Assembly: GCF_000764305.2 (NCBI RefSeq)
Contig: NW_025945063.1
Coordinates: forward strand, 1 to 64,000
Length of the DNA: 64,000 bases
Direction of reading: 5' to 3'
Source of the DNA: Hyalella azteca
Taxonomy: Eukaryota; Arthropoda; Malacostraca; Amphipoda; Hyalellidae
Shown: in pieces, positions 1 through 10,385 of the stretch
How the letters are laid out: every line of letters begins with the position of its first letter
Position numbering within the stretch: the first letter of the stretch is position 1
Position numbers and translations under genes: made by a program
The notes under the pieces: model-generated
What the model was told of the DNA's origin: nothing
Seen by the model: only the letters and a program-made list of their open reading frames with translations
Database searches by the model: none

Positions 1-3000
1 GGACGTTTGAACGGCCAATGGCGAGCGTACCACGAGGAACGCCAGGGCTACGTGGAGCGTCTGTTGTCCACCATCCACTCCCTCCAGCAACGTCACGAGC
101 CATCGTCCTCTCCACCAGGAGGTGGTCAAAAGGTGCGATGCCGTGAAAAGTGGTCACTCAGAGATATGAGCAAAACCTTGTCTAAATATCGATGCACTCT
201 TTCCCTGTGTTACGTATATTCGTTTGGCGAAGGATTTGAATACACGAGTTTTCGTTCAGTTGTCTTTATAAAATCGATTTCTGTAAACAAACAATATACA
301 AAGGTAAAAATGGTTAAAAAAAAAGTAGTATTGCACATAAAGGTATAATCGAGAAGTAAAATCATTTATTTCGAACATATAACACGATAAAAGTCAAATA
401 TACACGTTACACGAACCTTCAAAATTAGAACACACGCTTACCAAACATTTTCTTCTGTACAGTCCATAGCCAACACCGCAACCGACGCTATAGATGCTTT
501 TAAAATCGAACTAAAGTAAAATGTCACTGACACACATGCATCCGGCGAACGAAATGTACAAAAGAAGCGCATTTGAGAACCAGGTATTCAACACCCTGTG
601 TGAGACACCCTGGCCCAGTTTGACACAGTGACCAAGTGACAAAAGAACGTACCAGTGGTACGTGCGGAAAGTGTTTCAATATTTGGAGAAGATGACTCAC
701 TCAGTTTTCATACCATGGTCTGAAAAAAGAATGGTGTTCACTGTGAAAGTATCGTTAAGTAGAATATCAAGATAAATGTATGACATGAATGAATGTATGA
801 TGCCAAATTTTCTTCCTCGAATTTTGTAAATAACGCATAAGTCTAATGATTGATGAGACACAATCTGTAGAAATGGAAGGTAAGTCATTGTATGTTTGAT
901 TATTCTTCGGAATCGTTATTTTAATAATATGCATTTAAAAATTACTTTTTAAAGACAATATTTCTGAAGAATCCAGTGTCTTGGATGTTACACATGTACA
1001 ATGAATTTCTAATTTTATTTGCAAATGTTAAAAAAAAATATTTTTCACATATTTTTAAGATACCAAAATTTTGTAAATTTTAAAATTATTTATTCTGTCA
1101 ACTGATTCATGCATTGTCTCTGACTTTATGCAATTGTGCAAAATTTCAGATCGATTGGACATGTCAAATTGTGTCATATATGGATTATAAGATTTGTAGC
1201 AGACTAAATTATTTTAATTTTTTTTCAATAATGAAAAAAAATATTAATTTATAAAACTATTTATTCTGTCAATTGATTCATGCATTGTCTCCAATTTTAC
1301 GCATGTATGCAAATTTTCAGATCGATTGGGCAGGTAGAAGTGTGTCAAATATCGATAATAAGATATGTAGCTGACAAAATTATTTTTAATTTCATTTAAT
1401 ATTGAGAAAAAAAGTTAATTTCTAAAATCAATTATTCTGACAATTGATTCATGCATTGTCTCCAACTTTATGCAAGTGTGTCAAATTTCAGATCGAGTGA
1501 CAGGTAGAAGTGTGTTAAATATCGATTATAAGATTTGTAGCAGACAGACAGTCAAACAACAAGAAGTGAAGTTAAAGAGGAGTGTTGTAAAATAGAGGAT
1601 TAATCACCTTAAACAAATAGTACATTGAATAATTGATACTCTATTACATGCTTGGAAATTATATGAGATAAAATATTAAAGTTACAACATTGCAACCCTG
1701 ATAATATCTGCCTCTAAAAGTTCTAAATTTTCATGGTTTCTTTAGTCAATCTCTGCTCGCAGTTCCTAATCGATATTTAACACACTTCTACCTGTCCAAT
1801 CGATCTGAAATTTGGCACACTTGCATAAAGTTGGAAACAATGCATAAATAAATTGTCAGAATACATGGTTTTTGTTCATTTAGCATTGCCAAATCATTAT
1901 ATTCACTCCTTGCCAGCAGATGAGTGCACTCACCCTGACTGCAAGCAGTTCGCCGCCAGGATGCTGGACATGATTAACCATAAAGCTGATCCATGTGAGG
2001 TACAGAACACTTAATTTATTGTTATTGTTATCACTGATACTAACCGGCTTTTTAACCTGGCAACGATATTTTTTATTTATAGGAAAATTAATAGCTTTGA
2101 ATAGCTTCTTTTACATGAATTGCGAAAAATCATTGCCTCAAAATAGTTCTCTCTAAGATTTTGTTTTAATTTTCGTAGAAAGATGTAAACATTTATTTAA
2201 AGCAGCAGAAGGTCAGGAAGACAAGGAGAGCCAGCGGCTCAAAGAAAGCCTCCAGCGAGCCCGAGCAGAATACCAGGAGCATGTGGCGCTGCTACAGATG
2301 CAGGTTCTTTAACTATACATGACCTGGTTACGATACTAGTACCTATACTTCATACTTACTTAACTATAATACAAGCAGATGTAGGTTACTTGTGACAATA
2401 CTTAACCTTGTAATGCGGATGCAGGTTACTTGTGACTATACCTAACCAATTGTAATACGGATGCAGGTTCCTTTTGACATTAGTGGCTATGAGTTAAGAG
2501 ACACAAAAAAATGCCTTATTGAAATGCGGTTAAAGTCTACGAATGCTCAAACCAAGATTTAAGTAACTTTATTATATGTAACTATAGTATAGAAACAATT
2601 TTGCCACGAGGCGACGATATTTAGATTACAGTTATTATTAGTAAATAAATTATAACCTCACTAATGATAATAAATTTGCAATTTAATCTCAATATATTTG
2701 TCAATTCCGCATGGCCTATATTTTTATAAGGTAACGTTATTTCCCTTTATGTTCGATAGAAAGTTTTATTGGAATTACTTTTCATTACATTCAAATAAAA
2801 CAAAGTTTCTAAATAAGTTTTTTAAGTACAATTTTCTTCACACACATTTTAAGTTTCAGAAAAACGATAATATTAGGTTAAATCATGAAGCTCAAATTCA
2901 TTGATAATAAGTTTTCCTAGCATAGATCTAGCTATTAGATAATTTATCCCATGTTTTCTTCGATTCAAGTCAGGAACGAATGGAGTTGGTGTCACTGATC

Positions 3001-6000
3001 ACTCGGTCACTGTTCGTCTCTATTACCGCTAATCACCTCTCTGATTGCACGGCTCAAGCCCCGTTCACTTTTGATTGCTTCCTTTCTTCACATTCTCTTC
3101 TAAATAACCGTAACTCAGCATTGCTTGCTTCATATGAATTTTGTAAGAAAATATCCGAAAGTAAATGACGCTAAGATAAATTTTAAATGCTGTTACGAAC
3201 TTAAAATTAATCATTCAATGTGAAAATCACAAATCCCTTTCACCTATGGGGAAAGGTTCATTTAATTTCAGATTCATTCGCAGTCTTGATTTTTTCATTA
3301 AGACTTTGACACAAAATCCCCGGTTACAATGATCGCCTACAGGCACTAAGTTATAACGATCAATTTGCTATGTTCCCATCCCTCTAAAATGTTTCAATGT
3401 TCATGAATACTTTGGAATGATGTATGAGAAGTTCGTTAACCTGTATCTCCATTAGCTTATTCATTCACTTGTATGTTTCAGTCACCTCTATGTCGATTTC
3501 TTATCTAATCATCTACCAGCATGTCCATTAACCTGATTTATAACTAATTACTTTTATTCGTTTTCGCGGTGAGCTCATTCATTTGTATGCTCAATTGCTA
3601 ATTTATTACTATCATTACCCATGATTGCACGCTCACTGAATTGGGTGCTCATGAGCGTGTGTGATCACTGACTTGGGTGCTCACGAGCGCTTGTGCTCAC
3701 AGCCTTCCGAGCTCATTTGCGCGTGTGTTCACAGACTTACGTGCTCCTGAGCGAGTGCGCTCACAGACTTGCGTGTTTATTTGCGTCTGCGCTCACAGAC
3801 TTGCGTGCTCACGAGCGCTTGTGCTGACAGCCTAGTTTAAGCCTCTATCTCGGGACAGGTGCGGGCGCACAGAGACGACTGGGAAGCAGAGAGAGCAGAG
3901 AAAAGAATGGAGAGAAAGTCCAGAGACGAGGCGGAGGAGAAAGTCAACCTCCTGATGCAGGAAGTCCAGCACCTGCAACAGAAAGTACGAATGATGACTG
4001 CAGTTTAATAATAGATTTTTTACTTCTCGTTTATAATTTACCTAGTAGCCTTGATGGATTTGATTATTATAAAAAGGAGTGCAAGGTGCATTGAAATGTC
4101 TCAGTGCCCTTTTGCCTCAAAAGTGCATTGATGTAGACAAAAGAATTTTTATTGTCTATAATTTAATGATTTTCTTCAAAAAGTACGCAGCATTAAGTTG
4201 GTTATTGATAAATTTTCCGTTCATATTTTGAGTCGATAGCAACAATGATAATACTTTCCCTTTGCTACGGGGAAATAGAAACCTTATATAAGTTCTAATA
4301 TTTAGCGCGTCAACTTAAACTACCATATATATTATTTATTATATATTCTCAAAGTTGAAGGTTCAAGAAAGCAAGCTGCTGCTGTGCAGTCGCTGTGGTG
4401 GAGCCAGGGACTCATCAGCCTTCTTGCCCCCAGCCGCGACCTCCGATACTCTGAACCAAGCGCCGGTCATTGGCCAACTCGAATATCATCGTCAGGGTAA
4501 GAAATTATAACGAAATTTTCGTTCCTTGTATTCCAGATGATTATGAATTTTACCGTCACCTTATTATTTTTTTATTATTGTTATTTTACCGTCACCTGCG
4601 CTAGTATTATATTTTTATCATGTTTTCTTGCAGTTAACATAGTTGAGGCTTTATAGTTTCAAGCACTTTATTTATGATTTTTTATAAATATACGAAAGAA
4701 ATATGTAAATAAAATATTTAAACTATCAATAAAATTTACTATTCATAACTATGACGTGAATTTTTATTGTACATAGTTCATTAATTTATCGTTTTCAAAG
4801 TCAATAATGACAGTAGAAAGGGAAATTTATCTCGATAAATTTTCAGGTACATACAACGGTCACGATCGCGCAATCCCTACGCACAACCACGGAAAGTATT
4901 GTGTGAGAGACGCCAGTCCAGCGTCCAAACAATCATCGCGTGATGAAAGTAGCGGTGTTTATCATCAAGGGATGGTGCAACAGCCTGCTGCTAAATCATC
5001 AAATGAATCTGGGGGATCTGGAAGAGAGAGTCTTGGGCAACCTCATTCTGAGAACGTGATTAGTAATGCTGAAAATGCTAAAAAATATCAGTCGAAAATA
5101 GAAGACCGTTTACCCAAGGTTGCGAATTCTTCTGTGGCCAAGTCAAGTGAATGTGATGCAAGGACACGAAATGATCACAACTTGTCGTATACGAACGGCA
5201 CTTCCCAGGTACGCACAATATTCGCGAATTGGTTTTTTTATACTAGATTATTCGTGATTCAATTTTGATTTCCTGTGTCAAATTATGCCGAGGTTGGATG
5301 AATGATATTTCTAAGACACGTAATGTGAAAAATGCAGTTTCATACCTCAACGCAAATAATTTTATATGCATCAAAATTACCCGCTATTTCCAATATATTT
5401 ATCTGTTTTAGTTTCACGTGTACCTTTTGAGAGGTTTTTGTTCCGATATTAATACTAGAATTTTTTCAGGTTCCCTTGAAGGGTTGGATTCCAGTGTCTC
5501 TAATGCACCACATAGCTTTTGGTGAAGTTGATGATCAGAAAACTGCCATGTACAAAAAATCCCCACAAATGCATCTCGTAAATGAGTCTGAATCTCCTAT
5601 TGCCAAGAATTTTCCACCCCCCACGCGGTCTAGAGAATCAAGTTTGGCATCCTGCTCGTCCCCTGAAAACGAACTTGACCGAAGTCGGTGCTCTCATAAT
5701 AGGAATCCAGGCTTCCATAATCACGGCTACAATTTCACCGGAGCTCGACCGAAGACGAATACCGGTCAGCCAAAAGCAGCTTACGATGATGAACGACGCA
5801 GAAATGCAAAGCACCGAGCCAGAAACATCCTTGCGCACGCTTTACCAATAAGCCCAGTGTCCAGTGGGCCAAATACTCCATCCTCATCCGTTCCTCGGCC
5901 ATACGTGCCGCCTGTTCTTGCCGAAAAGTCTCATCCACCGGAGAAAAATGAATTTAATTCGATATTGATGCAAGAGGGAGATTTCCAGAAAACACAAAAA

Positions 6001-7455
6001 GCCCAGGGAACTGCTGTGCACAGCAACTGTGGACATAATTATAAATCTTCCAATACTTCGAGTCACAATAGTAACTCTCCTCGACCAGGGACTAATTTTC
6101 AGCCATGTATCATTCAAATCAAGGAGATCTCAAACAGTAAAGGCTCAAACTCCGACGTCCATACTTCTTCTATAATGAAACCAGACGAACCGAAGATGAG
6201 CGCTTCAAATAAGCTTCCGAAAGGAGTCTCAACGAACAGCTCAAAAACGGTGAGCGACAGTGCCAATAGCCAAAAAACTCCTATGTCGTCAGACTACAAA
6301 CCAACTATCGGTAACTCCTCTCAGGCACATCAAGGAAAGTGCACGCAAAAGAATTATAATAATTTACCAAATCCCGCGCAAACATCCACATCGACTGAAA
6401 CGTCTAGGTCATCTTCTCCAGGTATGTCATTAACAACATTTGCTCTGACATCTGAAGGCCGAGGTGTGCCCGGTGCCATTTGTTTTTCGCTGCATCCAGA
6501 CATGACACCCTCTATGAAGGCTGAAATATCGTCACCGAAATCCCCTAAGAAAGAAACAACGATATCTGAAGTTCATATCCAGCCAGTGAGTCCGAGGCCA
6601 AATAGAAGTCCGATCGAAATATCTACGAAAGAACACTGGTGGTCGGTCACGGAAGAACATTTTACATATCCAGAAGAACTGAATTGCGGGACTCTTGCAA
6701 ATGGGACTCTGGTCAATTCTGCGTACGTCACGCTCCAGGACAACGGCAGGAAAGATCATTTTGCTGAGCAGCGCACTGCTCGAGTCGTGTCGAGCCTCGA
6801 GTTGCCGCATCAAAGAAAAACTTCCTCTGAGGAATTAGCTCGAATAAACGAAAATAAAAACTGCAATAACGGCAGCATGACAAATATGGCTACGCTTTCA
6901 TTCACGCCTGCTGTCAATAGCCCGACGCCTTCGCCAAACTTCTCATCCGTTGAAAGTTCTAAGGCCAACTCCCCTCCAATGTTAGCTGATTCTCACCTAA
7001 GAAGTATGGCTTCAAAGAACATTGCTTCAGCAATTATAAGTTACGAAATCGCTGCCAAAGGCGATAGGATTGTATATTCGGATCGGTTAAAGCCTACAGA
7101 TGTGGTCGTCACAAACCCAAATTTTGAAAGACTTTCAAAGAAAATTTCTAGTCCTGTTCTTGCAGAAAAAGTGCCTCAACGTTCACCCTCTGCTAAAAAT
7201 AGATTAGTGAAGTATGAGGATAAGAATCAAACAAAGGCATCTGATAGAAATCAATCAAACGATATTCAATCATCATCAATGCCAGTTATCAGACAAGGTA
7301 AAGGTGGTTCGTACAACTATCCTGATGGAATAATAACTTATTCCTGCAAAGAAATTATCTGTCCGTCCTGTCAGATGATTTTTACAAAAGATCAGCACAT
7401 AATGTTCCTAGATCATTTTGAGGAATGTACAGGTCCCGAGTTTGTAGATATGTAA
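1..7455 (+). CDS. UBAN-like coiled-coil adapter with C-terminal zinc finger (NEMO/optineurin/ABIN type), 5' part missing
   Basis: Six exons can be joined: 1-132 (or 1-121), 2209-2303, 3859-3984, 4355-4496, 4847-5208 and 5470-7455, giving about 945 residues after a start that lies outside the window. Exons 1-3 encode charged heptad-like helix; exon 3 holds HRDDWEAERAEK, which matches the D-(F/W)-x-x-E-R core of the UBAN ubiquitin-binding coiled coil of NEMO, optineurin and ABIN/TNIP proteins. Exon 4 contains a CSRCGG knuckle. The last 780 residues are Ser/Pro/Asn-rich and look disordered, ending in a C-x2-C-x14-H-x3-C zinc finger (starts CPSCQMIF) close to the C-terminal finger of NEMO. Such proteins bind ubiquitin chains in NF-kB or autophagy signalling; that role here is inferred from family. 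All junctions from exon 2 on keep phase, but exon 1 to exon 2 does not with the better donor (after 132); the weaker donor after 121 restores the frame. Which subfamily it belongs to is not decided by what I can see. Confidence 0.72.
841..2201 (+). pseudogene. Partial duplicate of M13 peptidase exons 3-4 lying in an intron of the UBAN-like gene
   Basis: Bases 841-923 match 12088-12170 (end of peptidase exon 3 with its donor after 879), and 1589-2201 match 12171-12678 (intron, exon 4 and following intron). The exon-4 copy, 1884-1999, is open and nearly identical, still coding DECTHPDCKQFAAR. About 340 bases around exon 4 are almost perfect, while the intron upstream differs at roughly one base in ten. 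Two insertions (about 924-1588 and 1768-1873) are absent from the peptidase locus. There is no transmembrane exon or catalytic exon nearby, so it cannot make a peptidase on its own. Confidence 0.85.
1080..1873. repeat. About 175-bp tandem repeat with an inverted single copy
   Basis: Three degenerate units start near 1080, 1250 and 1430, each containing ttgattcatgcattgtctcc and a later gatcgattgg/aggtagaagtgtgt block. A further copy of the second half lies inverted at about 1768-1873. Both segments are insertions relative to the otherwise homologous peptidase intron, so they arrived after the duplication or were lost from the other copy. No coding potential. Confidence 0.75.
2292..2478 (+). 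repeat. Tandem copies of the exon 2 donor site of the UBAN-like gene
   Basis: The exon 2 end and donor (gatgcag|gttctt, cut after 2303) reappear three times downstream as gatgtag|gttact, gatgcag|gttact and gatgcag|gttcct, with the shared tail cttgtgactatacctaacc. Units are 55-70 bases and degenerate. Each copy keeps an AG|GT dinucleotide pair. Confidence 0.6.
3640..3838 (+). repeat. Degenerate about 40-bp GC-rich tandem repeat before UBAN exon
   Basis: Repeats of acagacttgcgtgctcacga and gcgcttgtgctcac fill the end of the intron and stop about 20 bases before the acceptor of exon 3859-3984. The region is far more GC-rich than the surrounding intron. Confidence 0.6.
5470..7455 (+). CDS. Terminal exon of the UBAN-like gene: disordered region plus zinc finger
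   Basis: This is the longest open frame in the window (661 codons, stop TAA at 7453-7455). It follows a good acceptor (ttttttcag ending at 5469) in phase with exon 4847-5208. Composition is low-complexity, rich in Ser, Asn, Pro and Lys, with many S/T-P sites that could be phosphorylated. The only folded element I see is the final 35 residues with the Cys/His zinc finger. Frames overlapping it on both strands are shadows. Confidence 0.85.
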   Translation, partial: VPLKGWIPVSLMHHIAFGEVDDQKTAMYKKSPQMHLVNESESPIAKNFPPPTRSRESSLASCSSPENELDRSRCSHNRNPGFHNHGYNFTGARPKTNTGQPKAAYDDERRRNAKHRARNILAHALPISPVSSGPNTPSSSVPRPYVPPVLAEKSHPPEKNEFNSILMQEGDFQKTQKAQGTAVHSNCGHNYKSSNTSSHNSNSPRPGTNFQPCIIQIKEISNSKGSNSDVHTSSIMKPDEPKMSASNKLPKGVSTNSSKTVSDSANSQKTPMSSDYKPTIGNSSQAHQGKCTQKNYNNLPNPAQTSTSTETSRSSSPGMSLTTFALTSEGRGVPGAICFSLHPDMTPSMKAEISSPKSPKKETTISEVHIQPVSPRPNRSPIEISTKEHWWSVTEEHFTYPEELNCGTLANGTLVNSAYVTLQDNGRKDHFAEQRTARVVSSLELPHQRKTSSEELARINENKNCNNGSMTNMATLSFTPAVNSPTPSPNFSSVESSKANSPPMLADSHLRSMASKNIASAIISYEIAAKGDRIVYSDRLKPTDVVVTNPNFERLSKKISSPVLAEKVPQRSPSAKNRLVKYEDKNQTKASDRNQSNDIQSSSMPVIRQGKGGSYNYPDGIITYSCKEIICPSCQMIFTKDQHIMFLDHFEECTGPEFVDM

Positions 7456-7607
7456 ACTCTCGTGATGAAAGATTTCAAATAAGTTGGAAACACCTTCGTT
7501 ATTCAAGATACCGAAGAACATTATTTCCAAAAGGAGTGAAATAGAAGAGATGCAATTTTTAAGTGTTATATGATATTTATTCAAAATATTATAGTCAAAT
7601 TTTGCGG

Positions 7608-7613
7608 AATAAA
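7608..7613 (+). promoter_or_regulatory. Poly(A) signal of the UBAN-like gene
   Basis: AATAAA lies 153 bases after the stop codon on the same strand. It is the first canonical hexamer downstream of the stop. Confidence 0.5.
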
Positions 7614-7619
7614 ATAGTA

Positions 7620-10385
7620 GAGACATCTGATTATGAATATTTTATTAGAAAAACAAGTACGTACATAATTTAAAGGTCATCTACGTTCTTAAATCATATA
7701 AAACAATTGCTCGTAAATGTAAATTGAAACATGCCCAAGTCAAAATTACTCCTGAAAGTGAAACTGTTGGCTGCCTTCAAGGATCAAAATTGACGCGTCA
7801 CTTTATTTTGAAACTTGCCTCAACTTTCAAACTGATTTTCCTCAATTAGTTGATTAACTACATCAGAATCTGTCTCTAACACAAGCTCATTTCTGGGACA
7901 TAGTTAATATTAGAAAATACAATGTCATCAATGATAAATATGAATTAGTAATGCTTATAATCGTTTGTATGTCACTTTACATTTTTCTCTAATATTTATT
8001 TCTTACATTTTCGTTTGTTTCTACCAATTCAAATGCTCGCAGCTCCCTCAATAATTTATAGACCATTCAGTAGTTGATCCGTAAGCAATCGAAGATAACA
8101 GCATTTAGAATTCTAATTTGCACTCATGAAAAAATTCGTTCGTTTTTATTTCATTTAAAGATAATCCCGAAAAAATTAAATTACATCGAGTGAAGCGGTG
8201 AAGTGATATCGTTCATTAACAGAGTAATGTTCTTGTGAAGTAATTCTTTGAAAATTATGAACCTTTTTCAGAAGATTTTTTAGCAAGATTTTGGCGCTTA
8301 TCTGGCAAAAATTTAGTATAAATTGAACGCGCATACCCTAGTTATCATTTGTACAAATGCATTTTGTAGCTTTCAAAGATTTTCGCTCGAGTTGACTTCT
8401 TGTGATGTGGCGTCTAATTTTTCCTAATTGATTCAAGAGAATTTAACATTTAGACGATTGTTATAAAACGTTGTAATCGATAAAAACAAAGGTAGTATTT
8501 AGCTTCAACAGAAGACTGGAAACTCATCCGAACTCTGTTTAATAAATTATTATCAGGCAGTTTGTTATCTCCCTAATAATTAATTTTTTATTTCGTCCAT
8601 TTAAGAATGGTCTGCAAATTTAGCTTCCCTTCTCCAAGTCTGATATATTCGTTTGGTTACATATTATTGATCAATCAGTGCGTAACAGATTTTTTAATTT
8701 GGCATGAAAGAATTTATAACTCCATAGTTAGTCATATTCAAATGAAATACAAACAGATGGAAATAAAAGGTAAATTCTTTATTACGTTATTTTTCATTAT
8801 TTATTACCTGATTCATTTGATCTGTCAGAAAGGGAATCGGATAGACAATAGCCTTCCAGGTATAGTGAGTAATTGAAATGCAGTGGGAGAAAATCAAAGA
8901 TAGCTACCGGGAGAACAAAACCTCTTCGTGGGGCGGGAACAACATGGCTTCGACTTTAAAATCTTAAATATTTTAACGCTTCAATATAACAGAGCCAGAA
9001 AGCAGGCCCGATCAACTTAAATATGTTTTCGCTCGTGTAGAACAGAGCCATATAGCAGGCATGATCGAACTTAGTATGTTAACGCTTCAATAAAACAGAG
9101 AATTTGTCATAATGGCACAATATTTCAACCCCGATAATTCAAATAAATCGAACAATATTCGATAAATATCAGAATTACAATTATCATTAAAAAATGAGCT
9201 TGCATAAAGTACTATGGGATTTCTTTACCGATAAAGGCCTATTGTGCTGGTGCGTGAGAACTGACCTTTCGTCTCAAATGAACAGCATAACTCTTTGTGT
9301 TATTGCATTAAGTTAGCCGGAGAAAATGCAATATTTCCTGCAAAGTTCTTCACTATCACGACAGGTTCAGTTGAGCAAGATCTCTTTGTGTTCACTGCAT
9401 CCCGTCGCTTATCTCGCGGGTATCCCGCTGCTGGCTCGGCCTCGTCCCGTAAAATTCTACAGAACGCGCACGCCAATCTTTGTCAGACTAGAATGGATCC
9501 GCTCGGTTCACGGCAACGTTCAGTGTGCTGCACTCTTTAAAAATAAAGTTGAGGGATTAAAAAGTTCCACTTGTATTTAATTTTTTAACAAAAATTAATT
9601 CATGGAATTTATCATTTTTGGTTTCATCGACATAAAATAATTGATATAAATACATTAGTGGGATTAAAACTACTGATTTACACATTATTATTTGTGAACT
9701 TTAAACTAACTTAAAATTGACGCAGACTGCAAGTGAAATTACTTGAATAATTAAATAGAACTCAGGTGTATAATTTAACGTTCATTTTGATATGACAACG
9801 CTTAATGTATAGGATAAAATGAGGCATCAAGTTCGCCTTGTTGAAGGCAGGCACAAATTGATGGATTAACTTGCATGCATGTCAATATTTGTATGTTACA
9901 GTTTACTAGACATTTATCGCTACCAAACCTCGCTGACCAGTCATTATTCAAAACCCCTTACCTGAAATATTATGTGAATTAATACGTCTGGACATACACA
10001 GTTACACATGGCACTCTGATGATTTACAAAATAAATACAAAATTCGAAAAATGTCTTTGAAATTTTTCTGGGGAGCGTAAAAAATTTTTGATTAATACAC
10101 AGTGTGGTTAATCAAATTCCGCTGCAAAGACGCAGGATAAGTTTGTTCCGCAGCTTATACTCGTAGGAACGTCAAGCTGATCGTTTACCCAAACGATAGC
10201 ATTGCTTGTGATTGCAAACTTTCATTACCGAACTTGCTAGTTCCTTTTGTCGCTATAGGAGCCATTCAAAGCCATGAAATTTGTGGAGTCTAAAATAATT
10301 GTAAGTATTCTTTTCCCCGATCATTCTAGGGGAAATAAATGTGTGTATTTATTTGTAAAAAGAAAGATAGTTGAAGTTAACTAGG
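7620..10385. other. Intergenic region between the UBAN-like and peptidase genes
   Basis: AT-rich sequence without a convincing exon. A short duplicated block with acagagcca and agcagg lies at about 8990-9110. A modestly GC-richer patch at 9300-9540 is open in two frames but lacks splice or domain support. The peptidase promoter should lie here or in an unseen upstream noncoding exon; no TATA or initiator stands out. Confidence 0.5.
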
